From Clostridia bacterium (GTDB taxonomy: Bacteria > Bacillota > Clostridia > TANB77 > CAG-508): 7,687 nt of DNA. Location: assembly GCA_900753165.1 (NCBI GenBank), contig CAADYC010000067.1:1-7687 (forward strand), given 5' to 3'. The notes below the pieces were generated by a model. The model did not search any database, was not told where the DNA came from, and saw only the letters and a list, made by a program, of their open reading frames with translations. Within the stretch, counting starts at the first letter, position 1; the number at the start of each line of letters is the position of its first letter. Below are positions 6,297 through 7,687 of the stretch, one piece after another. The translations under genes were made by a program, and so were the position numbers.

Positions 6297-6677
6297 TTAA
6301 AACTTATCATAATCTAACACATTGTTTTTTTTACACCATTCTCTAAAGTTTTCCCGTTCTCCTTCTCTAAATTCTTCCTGTGAATATTCATCATAATTCC
6401 ACTGCTTATAGATTTTAAATTTGTACAACTTTAGAAAATCTTCATATTTTTCAGATTGACGCATATTACTATCATAAATATAACCATTCCTTAATATAAT
6501 AGCATGTGCATAATATTTATGTCCATCTTCAAAGGGTTCTTCTACTGCTCCCCATATAAGTAAAGAATCTTTTATAATTCTAGCAATTTCTAAAGAATAG
6601 TAATAGCAGTAATGATCACAATTATCAGATAATAAGTCTTTATATAATCCAATATCATATTTTTTATTTCTTTCCAT
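6297..6677 (-). CDS. Small protein with transglutaminase/papain-like Cys-His-Asp pattern (or 3' part of a frameshifted gene)
   Basis: I cannot name the family. The 126 residues hold C20 and C24 in DNCDHYCYYYSLEIARII (a Cys at the start of a helix), then H58 in YAHAIILRNG and D69 in GYIYDSNMR. That order and the H-A-hydrophobic / YD-S/T spacing resemble papain- and transglutaminase-like enzymes, with C24 the likelier nucleophile. The C-terminus from 76 on is charged. Nothing indicates secretion. The ATG at 6677 lies inside the membrane-protein gene upstream (88 bp overlap, frame -1); its only ribosome-binding candidate is GGGG 8 nt before it. A TAG sits two codons upstream in this frame. The frame may therefore be translated by re-initiation, by -1 slippage from the upstream gene at AAAAAAT (6659-6665), or be the broken end of a single gene. 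Catalytic activity is inferred from pattern only. Confidence 0.6.
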   Translation of the reverse strand: MERNKKYDIGLYKDLLSDNCDHYCYYYSLEIARIIKDSLLIWGAVEEPFEDGHKYYAHAIILRNGYIYDSNMRQSEKYEDFLKLYKFKIYKQWNYDEYSQEEFREGERENFREWCKKNNVLDYDKF

Positions 6678-7045
6678 TCTCTAAGCCCCAATGCCTTTCC
6701 GGTTATACTGACATATTTTCTTATAAAGTCTATAATATGACTCATTCTTATTTGCGCTGGTGTCTTACCCCCCATTACACAAAGTTCAATCTGTCTACGC
6801 AACTCTCTAGTTTCTAATATAAGTATTATCATTCCTACATCCAAAAGAAGTATCGCATAAATTCTAGTTTTAATAAAAATAAGTCCGATAATTCCCACTA
6901 TCCCTAAAATAATTGCGCAAATTCTCCTCCGTAATGAAATCAAAGTGAATAATCCACAATCCCACTTATATATCTTATAAAACAATTCTGGTTCATCAGT
7001 ATGAATTTGATTGCCATAGTAATAACGCGTTAAAAATTTTAACAT
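6590..7045 (-). CDS. Small membrane protein, two transmembrane helices; overlaps the Cys-His-Asp gene
   Basis: No family recognised. The 151-residue product has a polar N-terminus (about 1-38), an arginine cluster LRRR at 38-41, hydrophobic helices at about 42-59 and 62-78, and a charged, probably cytoplasmic segment at 79-135 (ETRELRRQIELCVMGGKTPAQIR). The final hydrophobic stretch YYLIIVIITAITIL (138-151) is encoded entirely within the overlap with the next gene, so it may be a by-product of that frame rather than a true third helix. The start is secure: AGGAGG at 7055-7060 lies 9 nt before the ATG, and a good promoter lies upstream. The sequence reads as somewhat less AT-rich than its neighbours, which hints at acquisition. 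If ribosomes slip -1 at AAAAAAT, the product becomes a 249-residue fusion of the two helices to the transglutaminase-like domain. Confidence 0.7.
   Translation of the reverse strand: MLKFLTRYYYGNQIHTDEPELFYKIYKWDCGLFTLISLRRRICAIILGIVGIIGLIFIKTRIYAILLLDVGMIILILETRELRRQIELCVMGGKTPAQIRMSHIIDFIRKYVSITGKALGLREWKEIKNMILDYIKTYYLIIVIITAITIL
6659..6665 (-). other. A AAA AAT slippery heptamer joining the two overlapping frames
   Basis: In the membrane-protein frame the codons read ATA AAA AAT, so A_AAA_AAT matches the X_XXY_YYZ rule for -1 slippage in the correct phase. A -1 slip continues directly in the frame of the Cys-His-Asp protein (KKYDIGLYKD). It could equally be a homopolymer where a base was lost or gained in the genome or the assembly. 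I did not identify a convincing downstream pseudoknot or upstream stimulatory Shine-Dalgarno. Confidence 0.4.
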
Positions 7046-7123
7046 AAATTTGTTCCTCCTCTAAATAATTATTTTGGAATTTTTATATAATTTGCACTTG
7101 GCAAAAAACAATGTATCATCTAT

Positions 7124-7152
7124 ATTATACCATTATTTACATAATTTTGCAA
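7124..7152 (-). promoter_or_regulatory. Promoter of the membrane-protein/Cys-His-Asp pair
   Basis: A minus-strand TTGCAA (7147-7152) and a perfect TATAAT (7124-7129) are separated by 17 bp. The predicted start is near 7117, giving a leader of about 72 nt before ATG 7045. The -35 and spacing equal those of the tetR promoter, but the 18-bp palindrome seen there is absent. Confidence 0.7.
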
Positions 7153-7231
7153 TTTTTACTTTCATTTTGTAAAATTTAAAATTAAAACACGTTTTTAATT
7201 TTTTTGACTCATACTATCTTTATATAACCCA

Positions 7232-7267
7232 AAAAATGCAAAACTTTCTAATTTATTTTGCATTTTT
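7232..7267 (-). terminator. Terminator after the DUF4363-like gene
   Basis: AAAAATGCAAAA (7232-7243) and TTTTGCATTTTT (7256-7267) form a perfect 12-bp stem with a 12-nt loop, beginning 4 bp after the stop codon. On the minus strand the stem ends in TTTTTT then GGG, so the U tract is partly in the stem. It isolates this gene from the pair downstream, which has its own promoter. Confidence 0.75.
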
Positions 7268-7270
7268 ATA

Positions 7271-7669
7271 CTAGAAAATATTTATCAAACTCAATGTAGT
7301 CTTATTTTTAATATGTTCCAACACATACACACTAGCATCAAGTTGAGCCATAGAATCCCCATACTCCTCCATATCCAAATAACCATTAAGACTTGCCAAA
7401 TTAGTTTCAATTTTTTCTAACTCATCATGTTCAATATAAATAGCAAGTTTTTTATGTCTTTCGTTCCAATCATCTCTAATCTCTTTGATTTGTTCTTTTA
7501 ATTTATCCTTATTTATGTCCTCTTCATTCTCTTTTTCCATTTCTTTTCTAATTTCAGATAAACTCTGTGTAGCTATTTCAATTGATTTGTTTGTATATTT
7601 TGTAGTAAAAATATCTCCCGCAATTATTACTACAACAATAATTACAGAAATAACTAATTCCTTCGTCAT
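7271..7669 (-). CDS. DUF4363-like single-pass membrane protein
   Basis: This 132-residue protein has one N-terminal membrane anchor (about residues 4-19, ELVISVIIVVVIIAG). A mostly helical, charged domain with coiled-coil potential follows (37-75). The last third carries the features I associate with clostridial DUF4363 proteins: W69, IYIEHDELEKIE (77-88), LEHI (117-120) and the ending LSLINIF. The function of the family is unknown; the domain probably faces outward from the membrane. Such genes are often next to a DUF421/YetF-like membrane gene, which here would lie just past the right edge. An upstream ATG at 7675 has GGAG only 2 nt away, whereas ATG 7669 has it at 8 nt, so I start at 7669. 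The assignment is from memory of the family pattern. Confidence 0.75.
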   Translation of the reverse strand: MTKELVISVIIVVVIIAGDIFTTKYTNKSIEIATQSLSEIRKEMEKENEEDINKDKLKEQIKEIRDDWNERHKKLAIYIEHDELEKIETNLASLNGYLDMEEYGDSMAQLDASVYVLEHIKNKTTLSLINIF

Positions 7670-7677
7670 GCACATAT

Positions 7678-7681
7678 CTCC
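7678..7681 (-). promoter_or_regulatory. Ribosome binding site that fixes the start at 7669
   Basis: Minus-strand AAAAGGAG ends at 7678. It is 2 nt from ATG 7675 but 8 nt from ATG 7669, favouring the second and dropping Met-Cys from the N-terminus. No promoter fits in the remaining bases, so the gene is either within an operon or promoted from outside the window. Confidence 0.7.
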
Positions 7682-7687
7682 TTTTAA

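Noticed and set aside
6049..6346. Small frames on both strands around the end of the protease gene
   Set aside because: They run through the conserved protease C-terminus or the 14-bp terminator stem, and lack ribosome binding sites.
7178..7202. 10-bp A/T-only stem (AAAATTAAAA / TTTTAATTTT) upstream of the membrane-protein promoter
   Set aside because: It contains no G-C pair and serves no gene on the plus strand. The terminator at 7232-7267 already closes the DUF4363-like gene, so this is probably compositional.

Overview
The window looks like chromosomal DNA from a very AT-rich Bacillota, most likely a Clostridia member. The evidence is A/T-ending codons throughout, strong GGAGG-type ribosome binding sites, sigma-A-like promoters (TTGACA/TATAAT), short stem-loop terminators, a LonC-type protease, and a DUF4363-like protein of a type I know mainly from clostridia. 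I see no insertion sequence, CRISPR array, integrase or other clear mobile-element marker.

Layout, left to right. (1) Positions 1-77 hold a tRNA with CAU anticodon on the minus strand, with its own near-consensus promoter. (2) Positions 229-1131 hold a minus-strand monocistronic gene for an unrecognised 300-residue soluble protein: a helical charged body, a Glu/Gln-rich linker and a basic C-terminal helix. (3) Positions 1268-3608 hold a minus-strand two-gene operon: a TetR/AcrR regulator followed by an AMP-forming long-chain fatty acyl-CoA (or acyl-ACP) synthetase, closed by a 13-bp stem terminator. (4) The 250-bp divergent region 3618-3867 carries two outward promoters, an 18-bp perfect palindrome over the regulator's -35 box, and an AATG-N6-CATT dyad resembling the Bacillus FadR fatty-acid operator. 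(5) Positions 3868-6255 encode a LonC/LonB-like ATP-dependent protease (AAA plus Ser/Lys Lon protease domain). It ends at a 14-bp stem terminator shared with the convergent unit. (6) Positions 6297-7045 hold a minus-strand pair overlapping by 88 bp: a small two-helix membrane protein and a protein with a transglutaminase/papain-like Cys-His-Asp pattern. An A AAA AAT heptamer sits exactly where a -1 ribosomal slip would fuse them. (7) Positions 7271-7669 hold a DUF4363-like single-pass membrane protein, with a terminator; its promoter and any operon partner lie beyond the right edge.

How the parts work together. The TetR regulator, the acyl-CoA synthetase and the FadR-like site form a plausible fatty-acid activation module that senses acyl-CoA, though the ligand is inferred. 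The Lon-type protease and the tRNA are housekeeping functions. The most unusual part is the overlapping, frame-shifted pair at 6297-7045. Three start codons (genes at 229, 3039 and 7271) are placed downstream of the longest-ORF start, because the ribosome binding site sits too close to the upstream codon.
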